Below, piece after piece: positions 35,301-43,547 of a stretch of DNA of 64,000 bases. A program made the translations under genes and the position numbers. Origin of the DNA: Deferribacteres bacterium (GTDB lineage: Bacteria; Zhuqueibacterota; Zhuqueibacteria; Zhuqueibacterales; Geothermadaptataceae); NCBI GenBank assembly GCA_020633655.1, contig JACKDF010000012.1, positions 62,001 to 126,000 on the forward strand. The letters are read 5' to 3'. The notes under the pieces were generated by a model. It worked only from the letters and a program-made list of their open reading frames with translations. It did not search any database and was not told where the DNA came from. How positions within the stretch are numbered: the first letter of the stretch is position 1; each line of letters opens with the position of its first letter.

Positions 35301-35412
35301 CCTGGCAACGTCCTCCAGGCCAGTGTGATTCGACATTAATTTGTGCAAGAAGTGTGGAGATCGAGAACATCAGACTACAAATGAAACCGGCGAAAAGTCG
35401 TTGTGCTTTCAT
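32398..35412 (-). CDS. Secreted LVIVD-repeat beta-propeller protein with C-terminal sorting domain
   Basis: 1004 residues from the ATG at 35412, which begins a signal peptide (MKAQRLFAGFICSLMFSIST, cleaved near LLAQ); AGGAACC precedes it. Residues 25-910 are about 18-20 LVIVD-type repeats of about 42 residues, each ending in a phrase like VYDISTPAQP, IIDISDGARPQ or VFDVADPQQ. Such repeats fold into one or more beta-propellers on the cell surface. The last 85 residues are the sorting domain with a divergent first motif, LLQNFPNPFASQTMIPYIL. The role is unknown; large propellers of this type often bind ligands or partners outside the cell. Preceded by repeat element copy 4 and followed by copy 3. 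Confidence 0.88.
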   Translation of the reverse strand: MKAQRLFAGFICSLMFSISTLLAQINVESHWPGGRCQAIALNDEYALATFGSFLYVLRLEDYQEIATLQLPDVVSDITIEASTAYMAARAAGIFVVDLSNPQQPAMVARVGDYTRGVHVDGQHLYGIAYTQGVRVYDISTPAQPMLLGSLDINPIVQDLTVNGDYIYCAGYSAGVAVINQSDPSALHELPGVAGSNSLYHITCSGNRLYASTGPKGSIDIFDISNPAAPELINTFSSDRSIYQMTISGTQMIIDTYSYGLHFLDLTDPDNPVFVEEHQIGTTKGFALSNSHLIAIDEWDGLLLYQFKGGILSPAPAHYELDFASMEMWAVGTTLYIPENDKGMRLIDVSNPAHPIEQENFDVFPSDMLIHKDIAYMVRSNDLYAVDVNDANHPVEITKIELQNYADNLYANSTLLFAWDYLGARTCCIVNISEPRAPTFAGLIEHTHSLQRCAMTQNFLFMLDDVGKIYRADLSDPLHPQLEANPVFADSFSGCWIQDTVGYFTASTGEDDFTLKIYDLSDPLNPVERNELPHSLLSSKPLFYGTYAIGGGFLGQTIFDFSDPYEPLASGFIDISGYTASPVLVGNYLVVLKVIMEQKLSFFNLQNPHKPTQAGVFAPMGKNYAIAANAAAAFVANDLGGLYVLDRQSNELTNLTLAGQIEDVALQGNYAYLAVESEGMRIIDISDGARPQVIGQYKPATNGSVADVAVEGHVACLLGGAYGIKIIDVSEPQHPFELAALPGSWGIQEGGFYKDYLYVCDGSNGIKIIDVKDPANPGSTVVYDTPGYAFDICFNGNYAFLADGQSSLRILDISNPIQPTEINSAEITYATVRAIDFYDHFLIVAAEYSGLYVFDVADPQQITQMGRFYVSENDIIDVSVHEGTLFACDENYGVYTLTADFFTGVDGNANFVNTRTQLLQNFPNPFASQTMIPYILSKSEQVKIDIYNLRGQYIRTLVHTMLEAGSQLTFWDGLDSKGRAVASGLYMCQMKVGNEILKRKMMLVR

Positions 35413-35554
35413 GGTTCCTGTACCCCGAAGAAAAGAAGTGATTTGTGGATGATTTATGCTGCATGAACAGCACTGTTTGGCATTACTGCTCATGCAGCAA
35501 AAATAGTAATTTTCATGAAAACTTCACCACAAATTTTATGGAAGAAAAGCACTA

Positions 35555-35645
35555 ATCAGCTTTATAAATAAACCCCTGGATTGGGCAGTGGATTTCCCCT
35601 GCCCTTCGTGTATTTTGCGCATTGCATGTAGAAAGCAGGTCAAAA
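35555..35645. repeat. Palindromic intergenic element, copy 4 (inverted relative to copy 1)
   Basis: Core GGGCAGTGGATTTCCCCTGCCC, flanked by TTTATAAATAAACCCCTGGA on the left and GCGCATTGCATGTAGAAAGC on the right. It aligns with the reverse complement of copy 1. It lies about 155 nt beyond the stop of the DUF5916 gene. Confidence 0.65.
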
Positions 35646-35800
35646 AAACGCGTGGATGGTGTACTGGAATGAGGCGGTGATTAATTCGATATTTTAGAGA
35701 AGTCTCTACGAGGCAGGCTTGGCCATTCAAGGTGTTTTTTGCTGAGAAATCGTGAAGCCATGCTCATATTCACAATTTCTCAGCTGCGTATCAGTTTACC

Positions 35801-38449
35801 TTAATAACCAAACCAGTATGAGGCCTTAATAAAAAAGGTGTTCACAGGTTGTCTGGCAAAAAGTGCATTATAATCATTATGGAGATCAAGCGTGCTGATT
35901 CTTTGGGCAAAATCATCCCGTTCCTGTTGCCAGACCAGGTATAACACAGAGCCAGGATTGTATTCCCAACGCAGCACTGTGTTCATTCGGATGGAACGAA
36001 AATTAAAATCGTGATCCGATAATTCGAAAGCCGGCGCAGGTCCCGCACCGTCCGGATCAATTGTAGAACTTCCATCCTCATTTATCACAAGTGTCCCATT
36101 CGCTTCTGTGTAGTGATTGAAATCGAAAGTTCCAGGCTTTTTCAATTCTTTGAATCCCGTGTAATTGTAGGAGGAGATATACGGAGCGGCATAAAACTGC
36201 AACGTTAGGTTCGGTGTAAATGTCCAGTCGAGCCGCATGGATATTTCCTGGTTTTCTGACTTGATACCAGCGAAAATATAACGTGATCCGAAGGTTGATT
36301 GGGCAAAATTATCTTCAATTTTATCGACAAATTGATCTGTATCAAATTCACGACTATAAGACGCTTCAAGTTCTATGGAAACGGAGGGATTCGGACGTAT
36401 TTTGCTATCCATGCTCACAAACCTATCCCATTCACCTGAATCGTCTTCGCGGTAATATCCCTCGATGCCAAATGAAATGCGCTTTCTCTCATCCGAATTG
36501 AGTCCCAGAATTACCATCCAATCCGAAGGACGCCGGGCTATTGGACCGCCTCGTGTCAATCGGTCATTGTAGGTTTCCGGTGAATACCCTCCCGATATAT
36601 CAAATGACCAGAAGTTGTTAAGCCGGAAATGCGAGTAAATTTCATTGTATCCCCAGATATAATCGCCACCCTGATTCCAACCCGGCCCCCAATAATAATA
36701 GATATTGTAATCGCGAAAGAATGTGGTTGGCGTTTTTTCCCGGTACATAATAAAGGTGTTCACCGATCTGTAATCAGCACGGTTCTGGTAACCGAGATCA
36801 TTTACCTCAAAGCCCGGACTGACATCGCCGTAGGTGACCGAGCTGGTCCAATGCTTCCCACTGTTTTTGGTGAGAGATAATTCCACGTTGTGGCCGGAAA
36901 TGGAAGTGGCGTATTCATCCAAATCCATATAATCCGCATCCGGGCGTTGGTAGTAGCGTTGCGATCCCCGCTGAACTGCAGTGATAACTTCCGGTTTTCC
37001 TGCGAGATAACTCCCAGTAAAAAGGCCACTAACGATCCAGTCCTCGTTGGAAAGTTTGTGTTCAAAGTCAACACCCGCGATATAAGCTTCCTTGCGTAAT
37101 AAATTCTGCAGGTTTTCCGTTTTCAGGTTGCGGTTGGCTGCATCGAAAAAGCCACCAACTATGGTTTTCCCATTGTTGAAATCTTTTTTTGCCCGTGTGA
37201 CCAGGTAGTTGGACAACGGTTCGACGGTTTCGCTGTTGTCCTCGTCATTGCCGATATTATAGTGCGCCTGTTCTGCTGTTGTTACCGCATCCAGCACGCC
37301 AATTGACCACCCATTTGCTGTTTTTCCGCTTAATTTGGCGGCAGTGGCAATCGTGGTTTGGTCCGGAATTTCCACATATTCTGCATTGGGATTGCTGACG
37401 CTGCCCTGCGGACTGCGGCCAATGCGACGGGTGTAAAAAATGAAGGGCGCATTACTGCTGAAGGTTCGAGTGCGACCAAACTGGAATATATCCGTTCCTT
37501 CCAGAAAAAATGGTCGACGCTCCCTGAAATACGTCTCGTAAGCAGAAAGATTAATCACGGCAGGATCTGCTTCAACCTGACCGAAATCGGGATTTATAGT
37601 TCCGGTGATTGTAAAATTTGCTCCGAGGCCATATTTGAAATCGGCGCCAAAATTTGCAGCGAAATCATTCCTGTTATAGAATGGATTGGTATTATCACCG
37701 GGTGCCCGGTGCAATTTACTCGATGTATAGGGCATAATTTCCAGGCGTTTGGGTTCCGTTGCTGTGCGAATACCGGTTATTGAGCCAAAAAGCGAGACAA
37801 AACCGGGGGATCCTTGCAGGCGGGGTGCCCAAAAAGCTTGCTCGTCATTCCTCGCGATGTAGCGCCAAAATTGCAATCCCCATGTTTGGTCTTTCTTAGT
37901 CGCATCATAGCGCAACTGAGAAAACGGTATCCGAAACTCCGCAACCCATCCTTTGCTATTTATCTTCGCCGCACCTTCCCAGATGGCATCCCAGCTTTCA
38001 TCTTCTTCATCATCGTTATAAAATAATATGTCCCGCTTCACACCGCGTGGATTGATACCAAAGACAAACGCCGTTCGTCGATCTCCATAACTATCGATTG
38101 ACACTTCAAACCAGTCGGAGTAGCCCTCGCCATCACGACGGAAAAGCTGTGCCGCGATTTTATCCGGTTCTTCGTCAAACAATTGCGCACAGACATAGAT
38201 ATTTTTCTCATCATAAACGACACGAATTTCCGAGTTTTGTGTTGCGGCATTGCCAGAGTTGGGTTCAAATTGAACGAAACTATCGGCAACGTTGGCATGC
38301 ATCCATTCTTCTGTGGAAAAACTGCCATCAATGAGTGGGGGTTTGGTAATTCTGGTAGCTATGTAATTTGGTCTGTCCGAAGGTGTTTCTTTAGCAAAGG
38401 CATGAATTGTAAGGCAAAGGAGAAAGCAGAACGTATAACATAATTTCAT
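35801..38449 (-). CDS. DUF5916 protein: CBM9-like domain plus outer-membrane beta-barrel
   Basis: 882 residues from the ATG at 38449 (signal peptide MKLCYTFCFLLCLTIHAFAK). Residues 25-240 are a carbohydrate-binding family 9-like domain (PLIDGSFSTEEWMHANVADS, IRVVYDEKNIYVCAQLFDEE). From about residue 250 comes the DUF5916 region, with FGQVEADPAVINLSAYETYF and ERRPFFLEGTDIFQFG, and then a long series of alternating aromatic strands ending in FFIKASYWFGY, as in an outer-membrane barrel with a C-terminal aromatic. Length is typical for the family, which is common in FCB bacteria and poorly characterised; a role in polysaccharide or peptide handling is often guessed. Transcribed alone. Confidence 0.9.
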   Translation of the reverse strand: MKLCYTFCFLLCLTIHAFAKETPSDRPNYIATRITKPPLIDGSFSTEEWMHANVADSFVQFEPNSGNAATQNSEIRVVYDEKNIYVCAQLFDEEPDKIAAQLFRRDGEGYSDWFEVSIDSYGDRRTAFVFGINPRGVKRDILFYNDDEEDESWDAIWEGAAKINSKGWVAEFRIPFSQLRYDATKKDQTWGLQFWRYIARNDEQAFWAPRLQGSPGFVSLFGSITGIRTATEPKRLEIMPYTSSKLHRAPGDNTNPFYNRNDFAANFGADFKYGLGANFTITGTINPDFGQVEADPAVINLSAYETYFRERRPFFLEGTDIFQFGRTRTFSSNAPFIFYTRRIGRSPQGSVSNPNAEYVEIPDQTTIATAAKLSGKTANGWSIGVLDAVTTAEQAHYNIGNDEDNSETVEPLSNYLVTRAKKDFNNGKTIVGGFFDAANRNLKTENLQNLLRKEAYIAGVDFEHKLSNEDWIVSGLFTGSYLAGKPEVITAVQRGSQRYYQRPDADYMDLDEYATSISGHNVELSLTKNSGKHWTSSVTYGDVSPGFEVNDLGYQNRADYRSVNTFIMYREKTPTTFFRDYNIYYYWGPGWNQGGDYIWGYNEIYSHFRLNNFWSFDISGGYSPETYNDRLTRGGPIARRPSDWMVILGLNSDERKRISFGIEGYYREDDSGEWDRFVSMDSKIRPNPSVSIELEASYSREFDTDQFVDKIEDNFAQSTFGSRYIFAGIKSENQEISMRLDWTFTPNLTLQFYAAPYISSYNYTGFKELKKPGTFDFNHYTEANGTLVINEDGSSTIDPDGAGPAPAFELSDHDFNFRSIRMNTVLRWEYNPGSVLYLVWQQERDDFAQRISTLDLHNDYNALFARQPVNTFFIKASYWFGY

Positions 38450-38593
38450 TGAAAACCCTTTTCGCGATGGAAACATGATGAGAGAAATATTCTTTACGGC
38501 TTAAACAAAATAACAATGACACAGTTTTGCTACAAAAGGTTGCATCTTTATTCGATTTTCTTGCTCGAAAATTCACGAACGTTGTATTTACCC

Positions 38594-38683
38594 CGGTTTT
38601 TTCATGCGTCGCGTGGAGCGAGCGGAAAGGTCAGGGGCTTTCCCCTACCCAATTCTGGTTTTTATGAATTAAAACAGGTTAAA
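38594..38683. repeat. Palindromic intergenic element, copy 5
   Basis: CGGTTTTTTCATGCGTCG on the left, core GGTCAGGGGCTTTCCCCTACC and right end TTATGAATTAAAACAGGTTA. It has the orientation of copy 1 and ends 16 nt from the stop codon of the 38700-40361 gene on the minus strand. Confidence 0.65.
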
Positions 38684-38699
38684 AACGTTGCCGGTCTCG

Positions 38700-40361
38700 T
38701 TACCTGAGTAGAATCATTTTCTTCATTTGTAGAAACCGACCGGATTGAATTTTGTAAAAATAGACGCCTGAGCTTAGAGAGTGTGCATCAAAGGAGACGC
38801 GATGAGCACCCTCCTCCATGTATTTATAGAGCACATCAGCAACCTTCCGCCCCATTAAATCAAAAATAGCAATGTTTGTATCGCCGGCTTCAGCAAGTTG
38901 AAATGCAATGGTCGTGGATGGATTAAAGGGATTTGGATAGTTTTGTGAGAGGAGGTAACCTGCCGATAATTTATCGTCTGCCAGGACAGGCGATGAAGAT
39001 CCGTTTTGCAAACGAATATAATCGATATCAACGGAGCCTGAATTCACGTCAGCAACAGGATCGAGTCTTAAAAAGAATATGGTTCCGTTCCATTCGTTGT
39101 ATTTGGTTAAATCGAGTGTGTATTCACGAAAGACGGAGTCTTCTGGTACGAGTTGAAAACGGATTCGTTGGAAGGTATTGGGCGAGCTTGTATTTTTAAA
39201 GAAAAAATCGCAATTGACATCAGCCGTGTTGTTTCGCATTTTCACACTAAGCTGGTTTAACTCTGCTGCATTAATACTAATATTTTCGATCTGGGTGAGA
39301 TATGGATCCGCTGTGGTGATTTCATAATGCAGAACACCTTCAGCAACGGTGACCGTGCCTGCATTCGGCATCCAGCCTTGCGTATCTCCCTCTTCATTGA
39401 ACTCCCATTCGTTTTGCTGTGGCAGTTTCTCGGCTTTGGAATCCAGATCGTAAACCTTGGCACGAATATCCTCAAGAGTACCGATTATCACATAATAAAT
39501 ATATTCATAAACCGTATTCTTGTTTAAAATTTCCAGTTTCACTGGTGCGATATAAGAGGTGGAACTGCTTTGTGCCTCCTGTCCCGTCATGCCCGCCAAG
39601 CCTGCAAGAAATTTAGTGCAAAGGGGATTGTAAACTCCCATCCCCCATTGATTATCATCGACGAAGGCCATCCAGTGTTCATTGACCGTTTCATAGACAC
39701 CCCAAAATCCACTGGAGAGATTGACAACGGTTGGATTCTCCATTTCCTCATTTTCGAAAGGATTTCCGCCTAAGTACGTGTACAAATTTTTCAGTGCAGA
39801 GATTGGATAAACGGCTGGTAATTCCTGGTTATTGACGATGTTCTCACCATAAATCGTGTCGGTTCGAAAACAGGTGAGTTTATTATGGACTTCCAGCATG
39901 TTGCCTTTGAGAATCGTCCATTGCTCCATTTCCGCTTCGGCAGGGCGGTTGTTCATATCCCATTGCATGGGAATGCATTTCACATAAAGTGTATCTCCGT
40001 TCTTTTCCGCCGTCAGAATTTGCGCACGATTTCTGTACGCATCACCAACCTGAATAGGATTCCAGCTCCAGGGAGACCAATTAGCACTCTGCCCTTCGCT
40101 TCGGCGATCAAGCGTTCGGCCAGCGTAATAGGACTGCTGAATGTAGCGTCCTTCATCAGCAATATTAACCACGCTTCGTGTGGAATTGGATAACGAAATA
40201 TAACTAATAGCCCCACCACGGGTTAAATCCAGTTTAACCAACAGGGTATCATTATCAATTTTAAGTTCATTTTGTTGGGCGAAAGAGGGGAAGGTAACAG
40301 AAAACAGGAAGAAGAAGCTGGTAATAGCCAGTTTTGGAAAGTTCATAAGGATCGTTCTCAT
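38700..40361 (-). CDS. Secreted beta-sandwich protein with C-terminal sorting domain
   Basis: 553 residues. The signal peptide (FPKLAITSFFFLFSVTFPSFAQ) may start from the first ATG or from an in-frame ATG five codons later; neither has a clear ribosome site. Residues 30-320 look like a galactose-mutarotase-like beta-sandwich (LTRGGAISYISLSNS, FWGVYETVNEHWMAFVDD), as seen in secreted proteins that act on or bind sugars. Residues 330-465 resemble a carbohydrate-binding jelly roll (WEFNEEGDTQGWMPNAG, VDIDYIRLQNG). The last 85 residues are the sorting domain, LLSQNYPNPFNPSTTIAF. No catalytic residues could be assigned. Possibly a surface glycan-binding protein. Confidence 0.8.
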   Translation of the reverse strand: MRTILMNFPKLAITSFFFLFSVTFPSFAQQNELKIDNDTLLVKLDLTRGGAISYISLSNSTRSVVNIADEGRYIQQSYYAGRTLDRRSEGQSANWSPWSWNPIQVGDAYRNRAQILTAEKNGDTLYVKCIPMQWDMNNRPAEAEMEQWTILKGNMLEVHNKLTCFRTDTIYGENIVNNQELPAVYPISALKNLYTYLGGNPFENEEMENPTVVNLSSGFWGVYETVNEHWMAFVDDNQWGMGVYNPLCTKFLAGLAGMTGQEAQSSSTSYIAPVKLEILNKNTVYEYIYYVIIGTLEDIRAKVYDLDSKAEKLPQQNEWEFNEEGDTQGWMPNAGTVTVAEGVLHYEITTADPYLTQIENISINAAELNQLSVKMRNNTADVNCDFFFKNTSSPNTFQRIRFQLVPEDSVFREYTLDLTKYNEWNGTIFFLRLDPVADVNSGSVDIDYIRLQNGSSSPVLADDKLSAGYLLSQNYPNPFNPSTTIAFQLAEAGDTNIAIFDLMGRKVADVLYKYMEEGAHRVSFDAHSLSSGVYFYKIQSGRFLQMKKMILLR

Positions 40362-40505
40362 TTTTAAAATTGGTGTAAAACACGATTTGTGCGTTCTGTT
40401 GGAATTCGTTTTTTAAACCGAGCGAGACAAAAACGCACATTTTTTATAAAGAATTTGATCCTTAAATTTAACCTTTGAAAGACTTAAAAGTCAATCCGAA
40501 CTTTT

Positions 40506-40596
40506 AACCGGCTTTATTCACTAACACCACGGTTGGGCAGGATTTCCTCGGCCAATCCTTCACTTTGAGCATAGCATAAAAAAAGCAGGTTAAATG
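40506..40596. repeat. Palindromic intergenic element, copy 6, overlapping the metX stop
   Basis: Left AACCGGCTTTATTCAC, core GTTGGGCAGGATTTCCTCGGC, right CACTTTGAGCATAGCATAAA and AAGCAGGTTAAA. It aligns with the reverse complement of copy 1. The AGGTTAAA end includes the stop codon of metX (40590-40592), so the element supplies the gene's 3' end. Confidence 0.65.
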
Positions 40597-41642
40597 CCTA
40601 AACAGCCGTAGACCCATTCTCTTTTAGGTTGAAGGAAGTGTTTTTCGATGACATTTCGCAAACGCTCGTATTCCAGCAAAAATCCATCGTGTCCGTAATC
40701 TGAATCGATTTCCCTGTAGGCGCCGTTGGGCGTTGCTGCGGCAATGAATTTCTGTTCAGAGGTGGGAAACAGAATATCGGAAGTAATGCCAATCGCCAGC
40801 ACATTCGCCTCTATACACGCCAGCGCATCGTCGATATTTCCTCGCCCGCGGCCGACATTATGGCTGTCCATGGCTTTGGAAAGTGTCCAGTAACTGTGGG
40901 CATTGAAACGCCGGATAAATTTTTCCCCCTGGTATCGCTGGTAAGAATCTGCTTTAAAATTATCAACCGGACTGTCATCTTCTTCCTGCTGACGTGTCTG
41001 GAACATCTGATAATTGCGATAAGAAAGCATGCCCACTGCCCGGGCAGCACGCAAACCATTTTGTCCGGCTTCCGGTGTGCGCTCCTTCCAGGTTTGATCC
41101 GCTTCGATCGCCATTCTTTGCGTTGTATTCAGTGCAATCGCCCAGGGAGACATCCGTGAATTCGTGGCGATGGGTATGAGGTTTTCGAAGACATCCGGAA
41201 CCATAATTGCCCACTCGAGCAATTGCTGCCCTCCCATGGAACCGCCGATTCCAATATGAATTTTCCGGATACCGAGATGCAGGCGCAATAATTCAAATGC
41301 CTGTGCCATGTCGCGAATGGACAGGAAGGGGAAATCATGAAAATACGGCGCTCCGGTTTTCGGATTTGTGGATAGCGGGCCGGTGGAGCCGTAGCAGCTC
41401 CCAGGCATATTGGCACACACGATAAAATGGTGTGCAGGATCGAATAATTTATCCGGCCCCACGAGTCCTTCCCACCAGTCTAATGCATCGGAATTGGCCG
41501 TTAAAGCGTGGCAAACCCAAACCACATTACTGCGATCAGATTTCAAGCGACCGTATGTATGATAGGTCAACTCCAGCTCAGGTAATTTTTGTCCGGATTC
41601 GAGAACGAATTCTCCGCTGTATTTAAATGTTTTTTCAGGCAT
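40590..41642 (-). CDS. metX: Homoserine O-acetyltransferase
   Basis: 350 residues from the ATG at 41642, which begins MPEKTFKYSGEF as in other MetX proteins; upstream in-frame codons lie inside metY and look like read-through. Alpha/beta hydrolase fold with CHALTANSDA, NMPGSCYGSTGP, the nucleophile Ser in GGSMGGQQLLEWA, and the acid and His near ITSDILFPTSEQ and YGHDGFLLEYE. It acetylates homoserine with acetyl-CoA, in the cytoplasm, giving the substrate of MetY. The ATG overlaps the metY stop by 8 nt (ATGCCTGA). Both genes lie behind the leader-peptide attenuator at 42994-43142. Confidence 0.95.
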   Translation of the reverse strand: MPEKTFKYSGEFVLESGQKLPELELTYHTYGRLKSDRSNVVWVCHALTANSDALDWWEGLVGPDKLFDPAHHFIVCANMPGSCYGSTGPLSTNPKTGAPYFHDFPFLSIRDMAQAFELLRLHLGIRKIHIGIGGSMGGQQLLEWAIMVPDVFENLIPIATNSRMSPWAIALNTTQRMAIEADQTWKERTPEAGQNGLRAARAVGMLSYRNYQMFQTRQQEEDDSPVDNFKADSYQRYQGEKFIRRFNAHSYWTLSKAMDSHNVGRGRGNIDDALACIEANVLAIGITSDILFPTSEQKFIAAATPNGAYREIDSDYGHDGFLLEYERLRNVIEKHFLQPKREWVYGCLGI

Positions 41643-42963
41643 TCTGCAGCTCATTTTTAGTTGTGAATACGGTTTTAAAAGCTTGTTCGAAATCTGCTTT
41701 AATGTCATCGATATGCTCGATTCCAACAGAGACTCGGATTAAATCAGGATTTACACCTGTAGAAATTTGTTCAGCAGCGGTGAGTTGCTGGTGTGTTGTG
41801 GACGCTGGATGAATAACGAGGGTTTTGGCGTCACCAATATTTGCCAAATGACTCGCCAGCTTGACTGAATTGATGAATTTAACCGCGTTTTCATAGCCGC
41901 CTTTTATCTGAAAACTCAGCAGCGATCCATAACCACGTTTGAAATACTTATTCGCCAATTCATGATAAGGACTTGACTGCAACCCGATAAAATTTACTTT
42001 TTCCACCGCATCTTGCTTTTCCAGCCACTTCGCCAACACATTCGCATTTTGTGTATGCCGTTCAATGCGCAGCGAAAGTGTTTCCAATCCTTGCAGGAAC
42101 TGGAAAGCATTGAACGGGCTGACAGCCGGGCCAAAGTCACGCAAGCCTTCGACACGAGCGCGCGTAATGAAAGCGATATTCCCGAATTGACTGCCTTCAC
42201 CAAAGACCTCCCAGAATTTCAGCCCGTGGTAACCGGGAGAAGGGTCGGTAAAGTGTGGAAATTTCCCGTTACCCCAATTAAAATTTCCACCATCGACAAT
42301 TATGCCACCGATGCTTGTGCCATGTCCACCAATCCACTTCGTGGTCGAGGCGACTACGATATTGGCACCGTGTTCCAGTGGACGGAAAAGATAACCGGCC
42401 GCGCCGTAAGTATTATCGACGATCAGTGGAATATTATTTTCCTGAGCAATTTTCGCAATTTTTTCAAAATCCGGGACGTTAAAGCCTGGATTGCCAACAG
42501 TTTCCAGATAAATCGCCCGGGTTCTGTCATCGATTTTTTCCGCGAAACTCACCGGATTATCGCCATCGGCAAAGCGCGCTTCAATGCCCAATCGTTTGAA
42601 AGAGACTTTAAATTGGTTGTAAGTGCCACCGTATAAAAAAGAAGTAGTGATAAAATTATCACCTGTTTCCATAATATTGGTTAGTGCTAAAAATTGTGCC
42701 GCCTGGCCGGAAGAAACCGCCAATGCAGCTACACCGCCTTCGAGAGCTGCGATGCGCTTTTCCAATACATCGGTGGTCGGATTCATGATTCGAGTATAAA
42801 TATTGCCGAATTCTTTTAAAGCGAAGAGGTTGGCACCGTGCTCGGCGTCATTGAATACATAGGAGGTCGTCTGGTATATTGGAACCGCTCGTGCTCCTGT
42901 CGTTGGATCAGGTTGCTGGCCAGCATGCAACTGTAACGTTTCAAATTTATATTCCGTAGACAT
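41635..42963 (-). CDS. metY: O-acetylhomoserine sulfhydrylase (aminocarboxypropyltransferase)
   Basis: 442 residues, normal for MetY (cystathionine gamma-synthase family, long form of about 430). TLQLHAGQQPDPTTGARAVP at the start is typical of MetY; the PLP-binding Lys is in VVASTTKWIGGHG. It turns O-acetylhomoserine and sulfide into homocysteine. AAGGAG lies 7 nt before the ATG. It is the first structural gene after a leader with Met/Cys codons and a terminator, and is coupled to metX. Confidence 0.96.
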   Translation of the reverse strand: MSTEYKFETLQLHAGQQPDPTTGARAVPIYQTTSYVFNDAEHGANLFALKEFGNIYTRIMNPTTDVLEKRIAALEGGVAALAVSSGQAAQFLALTNIMETGDNFITTSFLYGGTYNQFKVSFKRLGIEARFADGDNPVSFAEKIDDRTRAIYLETVGNPGFNVPDFEKIAKIAQENNIPLIVDNTYGAAGYLFRPLEHGANIVVASTTKWIGGHGTSIGGIIVDGGNFNWGNGKFPHFTDPSPGYHGLKFWEVFGEGSQFGNIAFITRARVEGLRDFGPAVSPFNAFQFLQGLETLSLRIERHTQNANVLAKWLEKQDAVEKVNFIGLQSSPYHELANKYFKRGYGSLLSFQIKGGYENAVKFINSVKLASHLANIGDAKTLVIHPASTTHQQLTAAEQISTGVNPDLIRVSVGIEHIDDIKADFEQAFKTVFTTKNELQNA

Positions 42964-42993
42964 TATGTGCTCCTTAATTTAGACCTGACAAGA

Positions 42994-43029
42994 TAAAAAA
43001 AAAGCCTTTCGACACTTCGAAAGGCTTTT
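42994..43029 (-). terminator. Leader terminator (attenuator) upstream of metY
   Basis: On the minus strand AAAAGCCTTTCG and CGAAAGGCTTTT form a 12-bp perfect stem with loop AAGTGT, followed by a run of nine T residues. It lies between the leader peptide stop (43053) and the metY start (42963), so it must be read through for metYX to be expressed. Confidence 0.9.
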
Positions 43030-43052
43030 GTATTTTCGCATTAAATTTGTAT

Positions 43053-43142
43053 CTATCCAGACTGCCTTCCGAACGAAGTTATACACTGGCACATACACAT
43101 GCTCATCATAATAGCGATGTTTTTAACGTTCAGTGCGTTCAT
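43053..43142 (-). CDS. Met/Cys-rich leader peptide of the metYX operon
   Basis: A 29-codon frame starting at 43142 and ending with TAG at 43053. Residues 12-20 read MMSMCMCQC: four Met and three Cys codons within nine. A shorter start at 43109 (first ATG of the ATG-ATG pair) is in the same frame. Codons 24-27 (TTCGGAAGGC, 43073-43064) can pair with GCCTTTCGAA (43025-43016), the 5' arm of the following terminator, over 10 bp with one G-U. This is the arrangement of a translation-dependent attenuator: a ribosome stalled at Met or Cys codons would leave the segment free and block the terminator. No strong ribosome site is visible (AGAAAG some 11 nt upstream). Translation itself is inference. Confidence 0.75.
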   Translation of the reverse strand: MNALNVKNIAIMMSMCMCQCITSFGRQSG

Positions 43143-43190
43143 TTTCGGCTTTCTGAATTTAAAAGATTCTCTCTTTCTGTTGGTTGGTAG

Positions 43191-43218
43191 AAAATACATA
43201 AATTCTTATGAGAGTCAA
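43191..43218 (-). promoter_or_regulatory. Putative promoter of the metYX leader
   Basis: Minus strand TTGACT (43218-43213), a 16-bp spacer and TATTTT (43196-43191). Transcription would start near 43184, giving about 40 nt before the leader peptide start. Confidence 0.5.
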
Positions 43219-43547
43219 GATTATTTTTAATATTTTGAATTTAATTCGTAGATTTGCCTAAATTTTTTCATTTATTTATCAAATTTCGTGCATAATTAAG
43301 GCTGGTTTTTTGTAGTTCATTCGTACTTCTTCAACAACTTGAATGAGGTGATAGCTAATGGATGTTGAGTTTGCCTGCACTGATCAAGTCGAAATGTTGA
43401 AACCAGGCCGGATTCAACCGGGCACTTCGACAAGCTCAGTGACCGGTCAAAAACTCTGTAACCAGGTTGACTTTGCCGAAGCAGGACTAAAATACTTGAT
43501 TATGGATACACTGATTATTGATTGCACATTTCGCTCAGGAAAAGACA
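43219..43547. other. Divergent intergenic region between metYX and the cobalamin adenosyltransferase gene
   Basis: 329 bp with no gene I would support. It contains the CTTCGACAAGCTCAGTG-type intergenic motif at 43418-43445. I looked for a B12 box and the T-box sequence and found neither. Confidence 0.5.
43418..43445. repeat. Dispersed intergenic motif CACTTCGACAAGCTCAGTG
   Basis: CCG-GGCACTTCGACAAGCTCAGTGACCGG, a short imperfect palindrome with CCGG ends. The same CTTGTCGAAG core is tandem at 7514-7560. It makes a chance plus-strand frame that is not a gene. Confidence 0.5.

Noticed and set aside
42964..43140. SAM riboswitch or T-box upstream of metY
   Set aside because: No SAM-I/SAM-II type core and no T-box sequence (AGGGTGGNACCGCG) could be found; the terminator plus Met/Cys frame explains the leader better.
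43219..43547. Cobalamin riboswitch before the adenosyltransferase gene
   Set aside because: No B12 box (GCCACTG) or matching fold was seen in the upstream region.
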